64,000 nucleotides of DNA, taken from Stappia stellulata (GTDB lineage: Bacteria; Pseudomonadota; Alphaproteobacteria; Rhizobiales; Stappiaceae). The translations under genes were made by a program, and so were the position numbers. Shown piece after piece: positions 35,588 through 44,465 of this stretch (positions are counted from its first letter, which is position 1; each line of letters opens with the position of its first letter). A model generated the notes under the pieces. The model saw only the letters and a list, made by a program, of their open reading frames with translations. It was not told where the DNA came from and ran no database searches. The DNA lies in NCBI RefSeq assembly GCF_020176715.1, contig NZ_JAIVMF010000010.1:1-64000 (forward strand). Reading direction: 5' to 3'.

Positions 35588-36232
35588 TCACCCCTTGCCG
35601 GGAATGCCCTTGAAGGCCTCCGTGCCCCAGACCCGCTTCACGGTCTGATCGCGCCCGCACGACCAGCGATAGTAGGAGTAGCGGGTGCTGCTCTTTTCAT
35701 AGAAGTCCTGGTGATAGTCCTCCGCCGGATAGAAGGTCGCGGCCGGCAGGATCGGGGTAACCACCTCCCTGTCGAGAATGCGTGCGGCTTCCGCCTTTTG
35801 CTGTTCCGCGACCTGTTGCTGGGTGTCGTCGGTGACAAAGATCGCTGTGCGATAGGACGGGCCCCGGTCGCAGAACTGTCCGCCCGCATCCGTCGGATCG
35901 ACGCTGCGGAACAGGGCGGCCACCAGCTCCGCATAGCTTACGGTGTCGGCGTCGAAGGTGATGCGGACGGCCTCGTAGTGCCCCGTTCCGCCCTCGGTCA
36001 CGGCGGCATAGGTCGGATTGTCGAGCGTGCCGCCGGTGTAGCCGGAGACCGTTTCCAGAACGCCCGGGATCGCGTCGAAATCCGATTCCACGCACCAGAA
36101 ACAGCCGCCGGCGAAAATCGCCGTCTGTTTGTCCGCCGCGGTCGCGGGGCCGGGCAGGGCGGTCGCCAGCGCCGCCAGGAAGAGCGTTCCGATCAGGCCG
36201 CTGGCGGCGCGCCGTGTAGAGGTCGTTGTCAT
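35588..36232 (-). CDS. msrA: Peptide-methionine (S)-S-oxide reductase MsrA, exported
   Basis: 214 residues from ATG 36232, chosen because AAGGAG lies at proper spacing; a start 27 bp upstream has none. The first ~32 residues are a Sec signal peptide (RRAASGLIGTLFLAALATAL), so this MsrA is periplasmic, unlike the usual cytoplasmic form. The catalytic motif GGCFWC has Cys44 as nucleophile, followed by SGYTGG and EAVRITFDAD. It repairs oxidised methionine in envelope proteins. Divergent from the aldehyde dehydrogenase gene. Confidence 0.94.
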   Translation of the reverse strand: MTTTSTRRAASGLIGTLFLAALATALPGPATAADKQTAIFAGGCFWCVESDFDAIPGVLETVSGYTGGTLDNPTYAAVTEGGTGHYEAVRITFDADTVSYAELVAALFRSVDPTDAGGQFCDRGPSYRTAIFVTDDTQQQVAEQQKAEAARILDREVVTPILPAATFYPAEDYHQDFYEKSSTRYSYYRWSCGRDQTVKRVWGTEAFKGIPGKG

Positions 36233-36424
36233 GGAAATCTCCTTCTGATCGCCCAGCAAATGGCGGCCACCGGGCCGGCGATCAAGTCAAAGCCGTATCA
36301 CATCCTCGGGATGGACATGGCCGGGCACGCGGCGGACGGACGCGCCCATTCGGATTGCGGGGGCTGGTGCCATCGGCTACCGTCCCGGCAACATGGTATT
36401 CGTATGACAAACGGGAGGACGGCT

Positions 36425-37879
36425 TTGTCCAGCGAAATCAGGCGTTTCCAGGCCGTGATCGATGGCGTCGCCGGAGAGGCGACCGGCGGCCGCCGCATCG
36501 ACGTGATCGCGCCGAGCACGGGCGAGGTTTTCGCCAGCATTCCGCGCTGCGACGCGGGCGACGTGGGGCGCGCGGTGGTTGCCGCGCGCAACGCCTTCGA
36601 GGGCGGCAACTGGGCCACTATGCCCGCCGTTGAGCGCGGGCGCATCCTGACCCGGCTGTCCGCGCTGGTGCTTAGGCATATCGACGAATTGGCGGAGCTG
36701 GAATCGCGCGATACCGGCAAGCCCTTGCGCCAGGGCCGCGCCGATATCGTCAATGCCGCGCGCTATTTCGAGTTTTACGGCGGGGCCGCCGACAAGGTCA
36801 CCGGCGACACGCTTCCGGTCCAGACCGGTTTCATGGCGATGACCCTGCGCGAGCCGCATGGCGTCGTCGGCTCGATCGTGCCGTGGAACTATCCGGCGCA
36901 GATCATGGGCCGTGTCGCGGGGGCCGCCCTTGCCATGGGCAACACGCTGGTGATGAAACCGGCCGAGGACGCCTGCCTGTCCGTGCTGCGCATCGCCGAG
37001 CTTGCGCTGGAGGCCGGGCTTCCGGCCGGCGTATGGAACGTGGTGCCCGGCTACGGCGAGGAGGCCGGCGCCTCGCTTGCCAATCATCCGGGCATCGACT
37101 TCCTCACCTTCACCGGTTCGCCGGAGGTCGGAACGCTGATCCAGACGGCGGCGGCCAAGAACCACATCGGCTGCACGCTGGAGCTTGGCGGCAAGTCGCC
37201 GCAGATCCTCTTCGCCGATGCCGACCTGGAGGCCGCGCTGCCGGTGATCCTGAACGCCATCGTGCAGAACTGCGGCCAGACCTGCTCCGCCGGCAGTCGT
37301 CTTTTGGTCGAGGCGGCGGCCTTCGAGGCGGTGGTCGAGGAGTTGCGTCACCGGTTCCGCGCGCTTGTCAGCGGTCCGCATGACGCCGACCTCGACCTCG
37401 GCCCTTTGATCAACGAGGCGCAGGCCCGCCGCGTCGCGAGCTTTGCCGAGGAGGCGGAGGCGGAAGAGATCCCGCTGATCGCGGAAGGCTCGATCATGCC
37501 GGACAGCCCGGCGGGGGGCTTCTATCAGCCGGCGCGGGTCTACGGCCCGGTGCCGCGCGACGCGCGTCTCGCCCAGGAGGAGGTCTTCGGCCCCGTGCTC
37601 GCTGTCATTCCCTTTGCCGACGAGGCCGAGGCGGTGGAGATCGCCAATGGCACCGACTACGGCCTTGTCGCCGGTGTGTGGACCCGCGACGGAGCGCGGG
37701 CGATGCGTGTGGCCCGCGCGGTCAGGGCCGGGCAGGTCTTCGTCAACGGCTATGGCGCCGGCGGCGGTGTCGAACTGCCCTTCGGCGGCTTCAAGAAATC
37801 CGGTCACGGGCGGGAAAAGGGCTTCGAGGCACTCTACGAGTTCTCGGCACTCAAGACCGTCGTCGTCAATCACGGATAG
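36425..37879 (+). CDS. Aldehyde dehydrogenase family protein
   Basis: 484 residues from TTG 36425, preceded by GGGAGG 6 bases upstream; the ATG at 36404 adds 7 residues but has no site and spans the GGGAGG. Motifs: VPWNYPAQIMGRVA, general base Glu253 in LELGGKSPQ, catalytic Cys287 in CGQTCSAGSR, and the C-terminal FGGFKKSGHGREKG. It oxidises an aldehyde with NAD(P)+; the sequence resembles betaine/aminoaldehyde dehydrogenases. Followed 42 bp later by an SDR gene, so the two may act in one alcohol/aldehyde pathway, perhaps a polyol or amino-alcohol (inference). Confidence 0.92.
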   Translation: MSSEIRRFQAVIDGVAGEATGGRRIDVIAPSTGEVFASIPRCDAGDVGRAVVAARNAFEGGNWATMPAVERGRILTRLSALVLRHIDELAELESRDTGKPLRQGRADIVNAARYFEFYGGAADKVTGDTLPVQTGFMAMTLREPHGVVGSIVPWNYPAQIMGRVAGAALAMGNTLVMKPAEDACLSVLRIAELALEAGLPAGVWNVVPGYGEEAGASLANHPGIDFLTFTGSPEVGTLIQTAAAKNHIGCTLELGGKSPQILFADADLEAALPVILNAIVQNCGQTCSAGSRLLVEAAAFEAVVEELRHRFRALVSGPHDADLDLGPLINEAQARRVASFAEEAEAEEIPLIAEGSIMPDSPAGGFYQPARVYGPVPRDARLAQEEVFGPVLAVIPFADEAEAVEIANGTDYGLVAGVWTRDGARAMRVARAVRAGQVFVNGYGAGGGVELPFGGFKKSGHGREKGFEALYEFSALKTVVVNHG

Positions 37880-37921
37880 ACAGTGCGCCTCAAGAGCGCG
37901 GCAGCAATCGGGAGAAACGAC

Positions 37922-38674
37922 ATGAGCGGACGTCTTGCGGGCAAGGTGGCGATCGTCACCGGTGCCGGGTCGGGCTTTGGCGAAGGCATTGCGAAACTCT
38001 ATGCCGGGGAGGGCGCGTCGGTGATCGTCGCCGATGTGAATGGCGATGCGGCATTGCGTGTCGCAGGCGAGATCGGCGCGAGCGCCCATGCCGTGACAGC
38101 CGATGTGGGCAAGCGCGCGGGCGCGGAGGCGATGTGCCGGGCCTCCGGGGAGCGCTTCGGCGGGCTGGACATTCTCGTCAACAACGCCGGCTACACCCAC
38201 CGCAACGGCTCGCTGATGGAGGTCGACGAGGACACGTTCGACCGGATCTTCCAGGTCAACGCCAAGGCGATCTATCTGGCGACGCAGGCGGCCGTGCCGA
38301 TGATGAAGGCGCGCGGCGGCGGCGTGATCCTCAACACCGCCTCGACGGCGGGCCTGAGGCCGCGTCCGGGGCTGACCTGGTACAATGCCTCCAAGGGCTG
38401 GGCGATCACCGCGACCAAATCGATGGCGGTCGAACTCGCCCCCGACAACATCCGCGTCAATGCGCTGTGCCCGGTCGCGGGCGAGACCGGCATGCTGTCG
38501 CTGTTCATGGGAGAGGACACGCCGGAGAAGCGGGCGCAATTCGTCGCCAGCATTCCCCTTGGCCGGCTGTCGCAGCCGCGCGACATCGCCAATGCCGCCC
38601 TGTGGCTCGCCTCCGACGAGGCCGACTTCATCACCGGCGTGGCGCTTGAGGTCGACGGCGGGCGCTGCATCTAG
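37922..38674 (+). CDS. Short-chain dehydrogenase/reductase
   Basis: 250 residues from ATG 37922 with GGGAG 7 bases upstream. Classical SDR: TGAGSGFGEGIA (cofactor), NNAGYTHRNG, and catalytic Tyr and Lys in TWYNASKGW; the catalytic Ser is in NTASTAG. ASVIVADVNGD suggests NAD specificity (Asp after beta 2). The C-terminus ends VALEVDGGRCI as in the FabG-like group. Cotranscribed with the aldehyde dehydrogenase. Substrate unknown. Confidence 0.93.
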   Translation: MSGRLAGKVAIVTGAGSGFGEGIAKLYAGEGASVIVADVNGDAALRVAGEIGASAHAVTADVGKRAGAEAMCRASGERFGGLDILVNNAGYTHRNGSLMEVDEDTFDRIFQVNAKAIYLATQAAVPMMKARGGGVILNTASTAGLRPRPGLTWYNASKGWAITATKSMAVELAPDNIRVNALCPVAGETGMLSLFMGEDTPEKRAQFVASIPLGRLSQPRDIANAALWLASDEADFITGVALEVDGGRCI

Positions 38675-38685
38675 GGACCGGGTGA

Positions 38686-38715
38686 GGGGCAAGGCACGCA
38701 GCCGCGCCTTGCCCC
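38686..38715. terminator. Hairpin between convergent SDR and symporter genes
   Basis: GGGGCAAGGC / GCCTTGCCCC, 10-bp perfect stem with a 10-base loop, in the 48-bp space between two converging genes. No clear T-tract on either side, so termination strength is uncertain. Confidence 0.5.
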
Positions 38716-38722
38716 ATGGGTG

Positions 38723-40276
38723 TTACGTCTTGAACTTCCGGATCTCGCCGCTTGCAAGCCGCGCGCTGTAGGACTTCAGTTCCTTCCTGACGAGCTTCAT
38801 CAGGAAATAGAGCGCGAAGATGTTCACCACCGCCATGGAGAAGATCGCCGCATCGGAGAAGTCGATGACGGGGCCGAGGCTTGCCGCCGCGCCGATCACG
38901 ATGAAGATGCAGAAGATCACCTTGAACACCAGTTCGGTCGTCTTGCCTTCGCCGAACAGATAGGTCCAGGCCTTGAGGCCGTAGTAGGACCAGGAGATCA
39001 TCGTCGAGAAGGCGAAGAGCACCACCGCGAGCGCCAGCACATAGGGGAACCAGGAGATCGACGATCCGAAGGCCGCCGATGTCAGGGCGACGCCCGACGT
39101 ATCGCCGATGGTCTTGATCGCGCTCCCCGCCTCGTTGAGCACGAACTGGCCCGTTTCCGGGTTCATGATCAACTGTCCGGAAATGGTGATCACCAGCGCG
39201 GTCATCGTGCAGATCAGAACCGTGTCGATCAGCGGTTCCAGCAGCGACACGAAGCCCTCCGTGATCGGCTCGTTGGTGCGCACGGCCGAGTGGGCGATGG
39301 CGGCGGAGCCGACGCCGGCCTCGTTGGAGAAGGCGGCCCGCTTGAAGCCCTGGATCAGCGCGCCGACAAGGCCGCCGGCGACACCCAGCCCGGTAAAGGC
39401 GCCGGCGAAGATCTGGCCGAAGGCCCAGCCGATCTTGTCGTAATTGACCAGCAGGATGACCAGTGCCGCGCCGACATAGAGGATCCCCATGAAGGGCACG
39501 ACCTTTTCGGTCACGCGGGCGATCGACTTGATGCCGCCGACGATCACGGCGAAGACGACCGCCGCGAAGATGAGCCCGGTGATCCAGCCCGGGTAGTCGC
39601 CGACGATCCCGGCGATCTGCGCGTGGGCCTGGTTGGCCTGAAACATGTTGCCGCCGCCGAGCGCGCCGAGGATGCAGAAGACGGAGAACATCACGGCCAA
39701 GATCTTGCCGCCGGGAAGGCCGAGTTCCTTGAAGCCCTTCGACATGTAGTACATCGGGCCGCCGGAAACGGTGCCGTCGTCATACTCGTTGCGGTATTTC
39801 ACGCCGAGGGTGCATTCGGTGAATTTCGAGGCCATGCCCATCAGGCCGGCGAGGATCATCCAGAAGGTGGCGCCCGGACCGCCGATGCCGACGGCAACCG
39901 CGACACCGGCGATATTGCCGAGGCCGACCGTTCCCGACAGGGCGGTTGCCAGCGCCTGGAAATGGCTGACCTCGCCCGCGTCCTTGGGGTCGGAATAGTC
40001 ACCCTTCACCAGCGCGATGGCATGGCCGAAGAAGCGGAACTGGACGAGGCCGAAATAGACGGTGAACACCGAGGCCGCGACGACGAGCCAAAGCACGATC
40101 CAGGGAAAGGCGGTTCCGGGAAAGGGCGCGAAGATGAAATTGACGAAGGGGCCGGTGACGGTCGCGAAGGTCGCGTTGACCCGTTGATCGATGGTCATGG
40201 CCTCCTGGGCGAGGGCGGGAGCGGACAGGCCGAATGCGGCGGCCTGCGCGAGCAGGATCTTGCTGAGGGTTTTCAT
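38723..40276 (-). CDS. Alanine/glycine:cation symporter (AGCS family)
   Basis: 517 residues with about eleven membrane segments. The AGCS signature appears as ALSGTVGLGNIAGVAVAV, and FSNEAGVGSAAIAHS is the second conserved motif. It imports alanine or glycine with Na+ or H+. Unusually, it starts with a leader-like stretch, MKTLSKILLAQAAAFGLSAP then ALAQEA, resembling a cleavable signal peptide before the first transmembrane helix. The UspA gene lies 9 bp upstream in the same operon, and an Lrp-type regulator is divergent from them. Confidence 0.93.
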   Translation of the reverse strand: MKTLSKILLAQAAAFGLSAPALAQEAMTIDQRVNATFATVTGPFVNFIFAPFPGTAFPWIVLWLVVAASVFTVYFGLVQFRFFGHAIALVKGDYSDPKDAGEVSHFQALATALSGTVGLGNIAGVAVAVGIGGPGATFWMILAGLMGMASKFTECTLGVKYRNEYDDGTVSGGPMYYMSKGFKELGLPGGKILAVMFSVFCILGALGGGNMFQANQAHAQIAGIVGDYPGWITGLIFAAVVFAVIVGGIKSIARVTEKVVPFMGILYVGAALVILLVNYDKIGWAFGQIFAGAFTGLGVAGGLVGALIQGFKRAAFSNEAGVGSAAIAHSAVRTNEPITEGFVSLLEPLIDTVLICTMTALVITISGQLIMNPETGQFVLNEAGSAIKTIGDTSGVALTSAAFGSSISWFPYVLALAVVLFAFSTMISWSYYGLKAWTYLFGEGKTTELVFKVIFCIFIVIGAAASLGPVIDFSDAAIFSMAVVNIFALYFLMKLVRKELKSYSARLASGEIRKFKT

Positions 40277-40285
40277 GATGCCACC

Positions 40286-40723
40286 TCAGACGACGACCGT
40301 GACGGGCACGCTGGCGCTCATCACGAGGTTTGAGGTTGCACTTCCGAAGATGCGCCGGGTGAAACCGCCCTCGGAGGAGCGTCCGACGATGATCTGGTCG
40401 GCGCCCTGTTCCTCCGCGAGGGCGTTCAGCGTTTCGGCCACGTCGCCGTGACGCACGACCCCGGAGGCGGTGAACCCGGCGTCCTGCAGCTTCTTCACGG
40501 CCGGGTCGATGATCCGGCTCTTGGCGGTGGAGATTTCCTCCTCGCGGCGCTTGTGGCGCTGGGCGTTTTCTTCCTGCGTCTGGAACGAGTAGGGCGACCA
40601 CTCGATGACATAGGCGGCAATGAGTTCGCAGTCGCCGATCAGCTTTGCCAGCATCTGCGCATGGGTCATGGCGCGCTCACCCGATCCGTGGCCGTCCAGG
40701 CCAATCAAGAATTTCATTCCCAT
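40286..40723 (-). CDS. Universal stress protein (UspA family)
   Basis: 145 residues, a single Usp domain. The ATP-binding signature is present as VGRSSEGGFTRRIFGSATSN, fitting the G-x2-G-x9-G(S/T) pattern with slight variation. ATG 40723 has an excellent site, AGGAGG. First gene of a two-gene operon with the alanine symporter, which suggests that the Usp protein modulates transport or is coexpressed under starvation (inference). Cytoplasmic. Confidence 0.92.
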   Translation of the reverse strand: MGMKFLIGLDGHGSGERAMTHAQMLAKLIGDCELIAAYVIEWSPYSFQTQEENAQRHKRREEEISTAKSRIIDPAVKKLQDAGFTASGVVRHGDVAETLNALAEEQGADQIIVGRSSEGGFTRRIFGSATSNLVMSASVPVTVVV

Positions 40724-40845
40724 TTCTTCCTCCTGAAATCAGGGTTCCCCGATGGTCGTTTCATGTCGAAGGCGCTGGCGCGGTTGAGGCTTGCGCTTCT
40801 TGCACCTTCGACGATTAATTATAGGAAAAAAGACTGGTTTGTGTG

Positions 40846-40909
40846 CCTATATTTGGTCTATATTGAGGAATATGACCTAAATTTTAGAGATAAATAGCCT
40901 TATCGGCTA
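40846..40909. promoter_or_regulatory. Candidate Lrp-type operator region
   Basis: The A/T-rich centre of the divergent uspA/lrp spacer has the heptamer CTATATT twice, 11 bp apart (40847 and 40858). An imperfect dyad GGTCTATATT/AATATGACC covers 40855-40877, and a perfect TAGCC-N5-GGCTA dyad covers 40895-40909. Helically phased repeats are typical of Lrp/AsnC sites. Binding is inferred. Confidence 0.45.
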
Positions 40910-40942
40910 AACTATGGGCTTTTAGACTGGAGAGGCAACTGC

Positions 40943-41428
40943 GTGAGGCGGCATCTCGATGCGATTGATCGCAAGATCCTGGACGCGCTTCAGCGCGACG
41001 GACGACTGTCCATCGTCGAGCTGGCAAACCGGGTCGGCCTGACCAAGACCCCCTGCGCGCAGCGGGTTCGCCGGCTGGAGCGGTCGGGGGTGATCAGCGG
41101 ATACGCGGCCCGGCTGGATCCGGTGGAGGTCGACCGGAATCACGTCACCATCGTTCAGGTCAACATGATGCTGACCGCCGACACGGCGCTGTCGGATTTC
41201 AACGAGGCGGTCAAGCGCATCCCGGAAATCCAGACCTGCATGATGATCGCGGGATCCTTCGACTACCTGCTTCAGGTGCGCACGCGCGACATCGCCCATT
41301 TCCGCCAGTTGCTGGGCGACAAGATCAGCAAGTTGCCGAACGTCATGCAGACGCATTCCTTCGCCGTGCTGGAGACGGTGAAGGACAGCGAAATTATCGA
41401 GATGGCAGAAGAGCGCGCGCGGATCTAG
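40943..41428 (+). CDS. Lrp/AsnC family transcriptional regulator
   Basis: 161 residues from GTG 40943 with GGAG upstream. N-terminal helix-turn-helix: IDRKILDALQRDGRLSIVEL and KTPCAQRVRRLERSG. The C-terminal RAM ligand domain has IAGSFDYLLQVRTRDIAHF. It likely senses an amino acid, alanine being the obvious candidate from the neighbouring symporter, and controls the divergent uspA-symporter operon and itself. PutR and BkdR-type regulators are alternative relatives. 15 bp before the end of a convergent GGDEF gene. Confidence 0.92.
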   Translation: MRRHLDAIDRKILDALQRDGRLSIVELANRVGLTKTPCAQRVRRLERSGVISGYAARLDPVEVDRNHVTIVQVNMMLTADTALSDFNEAVKRIPEIQTCMMIAGSFDYLLQVRTRDIAHFRQLLGDKISKLPNVMQTHSFAVLETVKDSEIIEMAEERARI

Positions 41429-41443
41429 CCGATACGGCCGCGC

Positions 41444-42697
41444 TTACGAGGCGACGACGCAGTCCCGCCCGGCGGATTTGGCCGCATAGAGCTGGATGTC
41501 GGCGGCATGGAGCGCGTCTTCCAGTGTATCGGCGGTGCCGTCGTTGAGGCCGATGCTCAAGGTGACGGGGCCGATCCTGCTCAGCGTGCCGCCGGGGCCG
41601 GTGAGGGTGTTCATGCTGAGGCGCAGGGCGTCGAGGAAGCGGGTGCAGGCCGCGTGGTCCAGGTCGGGCAGCACGACGCAGAACTCGTCTCCCCCCAGCC
41701 GGGCGGGAAAGGCCTGCGGCGGACAGCACTCGGCGAGCGCCCGCCCGAAGGCCCGGATCAGGGCGTCGCCGGCTTCGTGGCCATGGGTGTCGTTCACGCT
41801 CTTGAAGCGGTCGATGTCGATCGAGGCGACCCTTGCGCCCGCGCCCTTGTGGCGCGCCGTGTCGAAGATCCCGCGACCCTGGGAAAACAGGTGACGGCGG
41901 TTGGAGAGGCCCGTAAGCGCGTCGCGGTGGGCCATGTCGGCCAGGGCCTGGATCCGGTCGAGCGTGTCGAGGTTCTGCGAGATCCGCAGCATGAATTCTT
42001 CCGGCGTGCAGGATTTCGGCAGAAAGTCGTTTGCGCCCGATTTCAGGAAGCGGGCGATGATCTCCGGTCCGGCCTGTCCCGACAGGCCGATCACGGCCAT
42101 CTCGTGCATGCCATGGCGCGCGCGCAGACTGCGCAGCAGCTCGAAGCCGTCGGTGCGCGGCATCAAATAGTCGAGCACGACCAGTCGGAGGTTCGGGATC
42201 GTGTCGAGCATCGCCAGCGCGGTGCCGTGATCGCTCGCGGTGTGGACGTTGAGCTGGTAGAGCCTGAGCCGCCGCGCGACGATCTCCAGATCGACCCGGC
42301 TGTCGTCCACCACCAGGGCGTCGATGTTCCGGTTGGCATAGACGCGCTGCACCAGTGTGCCGACATAGGCAAGGCTCGAGGCATTGTCCTTCAGGATATA
42401 GTCGACAACGCCCTTTGCGAGCAGCGTGTCGCGCAGCCGCTCGTCGAAGCGACCCGAGAACACGATGGTCGGCAGACCGGCCGCCATCGTGACGTCGACG
42501 ATTTCGCCGTCCGGCGCATCGGGAAGCGTCAGGTCGACGAGGGCGACGTCCAGCACGATGCCGGGGTCGGCCAGCACTCGTTCGGCATCGGCGCGCGTCG
42601 GCACGGAGATGACGTCAAGCCCTGCGGAAACGGTGAGCTGGCGCTTGATCACCCGTTCGAAGAACGGGGTGTCCTCAACAAGAAGTACCTGTCCCAT
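41444..42697 (-). CDS. Response regulator with two REC domains and GGDEF (PleD-like diguanylate cyclase)
   Basis: 417 residues. REC1 has acidic E8/D9 and phospho-acceptor Asp55 in VALVDLTLPD. REC2 has VVDDSRVD and VVLDYLMPRTDG. The GGDEF domain has LTGLSNRRHL and the intact active site RLGGDEF. The RxxD inhibitory site that normally lies five residues before GGDEF is missing (sequence CCPPQAFPARLGGDEF). It would make c-di-GMP upon phosphorylation. Same REC-REC-GGDEF layout as PleD of Caulobacter, but divergent. No cognate kinase gene next to it. Confidence 0.9.
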   Translation of the reverse strand: MGQVLLVEDTPFFERVIKRQLTVSAGLDVISVPTRADAERVLADPGIVLDVALVDLTLPDAPDGEIVDVTMAAGLPTIVFSGRFDERLRDTLLAKGVVDYILKDNASSLAYVGTLVQRVYANRNIDALVVDDSRVDLEIVARRLRLYQLNVHTASDHGTALAMLDTIPNLRLVVLDYLMPRTDGFELLRSLRARHGMHEMAVIGLSGQAGPEIIARFLKSGANDFLPKSCTPEEFMLRISQNLDTLDRIQALADMAHRDALTGLSNRRHLFSQGRGIFDTARHKGAGARVASIDIDRFKSVNDTHGHEAGDALIRAFGRALAECCPPQAFPARLGGDEFCVVLPDLDHAACTRFLDALRLSMNTLTGPGGTLSRIGPVTLSIGLNDGTADTLEDALHAADIQLYAAKSAGRDCVVAS

Positions 42698-42814
42698 GGC
42701 GCACTCTCTCGGTCCTGTGCCGGTCCCGTGATAGCGAAAACAATTGTCCCTTGCGGGTTAAGGAAACGTTCACCTGGAACGGGATGATTCGCTTTCGACC
42801 GGCCGGCAATCGAA

Positions 42815-42845
42815 AACGGCCGGGCACCCAGGGCGCCCGGCCGTT
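42815..42845 (-). terminator. Terminator of the CoA-transferase operon
   Basis: An 11-bp perfect stem, AACGGCCGGGC / GCCCGGCCGTT, with a 9-base loop. On the minus strand it is followed by TTTTCG, a short T-run. It lies 32 bp after the B-subunit stop. Confidence 0.65.
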
Positions 42846-42876
42846 GTGGATCGGTCCGCAATGGGCGGTTCCAGCG

Positions 42877-43512
42877 TCAGGCGGGAACCTTGACCTTCGC
42901 CTTGGTGTTGGCGAGCACGTCCTCGATTGTCACATCCGGGGCCAGTTCCACCACATCCAGTCCGTCTTCGGTGACGTCGAAGACACCGAGGTTGGTGATG
43001 ATGCGGTTGACGCATTTCACGCCGGTCAGCGGCAGGGTGCATTCCGGCAGGAGCTTGGGGTCGCCCGCCTTGGAGGTGTGATCCATGATCACCACCACGC
43101 GCTTGACGCCGGCAACGAGATCCATCGCCCCGCCCATGCCCTTGACCATCTTGCCCGGGATCATCCAGTTGGCGAGATCGCCTGTCTCAGACACTTCCAT
43201 GGCGCCGAGGATGGCCATGTCGATGTGACCGCCGCGGATCATCGCGAAGCTGTCGGCGGACGAGAAGAAGCTCGTCTGCGGCAGTTCGGTGATGGTCTGC
43301 TTGCCGGCGTTGATCAGGTCCGGGTCGATCTCGTCCTCGGTCGGGAACGGGCCCATGCCGAGCATGCCGTTTTCCGACTGAAGCGTCACATGGACGCCTT
43401 CGGGGATGTAGTTGGACACCAGCGTCGGAATGCCGATGCCGAGGTTGACGTAGAAGCCGTCTTCCAGCTCCTGCGCCGCGCGCCGAGCCATGTCATCGCG
43501 AGTCCAGGCCAT
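42877..43512 (-). CDS. 3-oxoacid CoA-transferase subunit B
   Basis: 211 residues from ATG 43512; the open frame continues upstream, but into the A-subunit gene in another frame. The catalytic glutamate is in [10 protein letters not shown], and [15 protein letters not shown] and [19 protein letters not shown] are hallmarks of ScoB/PcaJ/AtoA proteins. Together with subunit A it moves CoA from succinyl-CoA (or acetyl-CoA) to a 3-oxo acid such as acetoacetate or 3-oxoadipate. No pca genes lie nearby, so ketone-body use (ScoAB) is more likely. 20 bp separate the two genes. Confidence 0.93.
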   Translation of the reverse strand: MAWTRDDMARRAAQELEDGFYVNLGIGIPTLVSNYIPEGVHVTLQSENGMLGMGPFPTEDEIDPDLINAGKQTITELPQTSFFSSADSFAMIRGGHIDMAILGAMEVSETGDLANWMIPGKMVKGMGGAMDLVAGVKRVVVIMDHTSKAGDPKLLPECTLPLTGVKCVNRIITNLGVFDVTEDGLDVVELAPDVTIEDVLANTKAKVKVPA

Positions 43513-43532
43513 GTCTGTTCTCCTTCGTTTTC

Positions 43533-44228
43533 TCAGGCTGCGCGCACGGTGCGCTTTTCGATGCGCTTCTCGTGGGTGCCCACGATGATGCGGTCGACGA
43601 AAATGCCCGGCGTGTCGATGTGATCGGGGTTGAGCTCGCCGATCTCGACGATCTCCTCGACTTCCACAATCGTGACCTTGCCGGCGGTCGCCATCTCGGG
43701 ATTGAAGTTGCGGGCGGTCTTGCGGAAGACGAGGTTGCCTTCCTTGTCCGCCTTCCAGGCCTTGATCAGCGAGAGGTCGGCGACCAGGCCTGTCTCCAGG
43801 ATGTAGGTCTCGCCGTTGAAGTCCTTGTGCTCCTTGCCCTCGGCGATAAGCGTGCCGACACCGGTCTTGGTGTAGAAGCCCGGGATGCCGGCGCCGCCGG
43901 CGCGGCAGCGCTCCGCCAGCGTGCCCTGCGGATTGAACTCCAGCTCGAGTTCGCCGTTCAGATACTGGCGCTCGAAGGTGGCGTTCTCGCCCACGTAGGA
44001 GGAGATCATCTTCTTGATCTGACGGGTCTGCAGGAGAAGCCCGAGGCCGAAGTCGTCGACGCCGGCATTGTTGGAGATCGCGGTGATCTCCTTTGCGCCA
44101 TTGTCCCGCAGCGCGACAATCAGATTCTCGGGAATGCCGCACAGGCCGAAGCCGCCGGCCATGACCGTCATTCCGTCGAAAGTTACGCCCTCAAGCGCGG
44201 AAGCCGCGTCGGGGTAGATCTTATTCAT
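43533..44228 (-). CDS. 3-oxoacid CoA-transferase subunit A
   Basis: 231 residues from ATG 44228, with GGAG at good spacing. Motifs: [29 protein letters not shown], and [18 protein letters not shown], all typical of ScoA/PcaI/AtoD. It binds CoA in the heterotetramer with subunit B encoded downstream. First gene of the two-gene operon. Substrate choice between acetoacetate and other oxo acids remains open. Confidence 0.93.
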   Translation of the reverse strand: MNKIYPDAASALEGVTFDGMTVMAGGFGLCGIPENLIVALRDNGAKEITAISNNAGVDDFGLGLLLQTRQIKKMISSYVGENATFERQYLNGELELEFNPQGTLAERCRAGGAGIPGFYTKTGVGTLIAEGKEHKDFNGETYILETGLVADLSLIKAWKADKEGNLVFRKTARNFNPEMATAGKVTIVEVEEIVEIGELNPDHIDTPGIFVDRIIVGTHEKRIEKRTVRAA

Positions 44229-44374
44229 AGGGATCTCCTTGCATCGGATGAATGCCGGGCGTTCGTCCCAACATGAACCGCTCGTCAGGGGCTTGTGATA
44301 ACGCCACAGGCCGCGCACCTCAAGCGCCAAGCGCAGACCGGTCGCTTGCCGGCGCCATTCGGGCGGCTTTCGCC

Positions 44375-44403
44375 TTGAACCGTTGCACGATAGAGCCTAT
44401 TCC
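44375..44403 (+). promoter_or_regulatory. Possible promoter of the AsmA gene
   Basis: TTGAAC (44375-44380) and TATTCC (44398-44403) are spaced by 17 bp, 63 bp upstream of the AsmA start. A fair match to the alphaproteobacterial housekeeping promoter; weak evidence only. Confidence 0.3.
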
Positions 44404-44465
44404 CGCATCAAGGGACCTGCAGCGCGCCCGACGCTTGTACCCGCCCGCAAGAACCGGATCCGCAC

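Noticed and set aside
36377-38692. A 771-codon minus-strand open frame opposite the aldehyde dehydrogenase and SDR genes
   Set aside because: Antisense to two conserved enzymes; composition rich in Arg, Gly, Ala, His without any domain.
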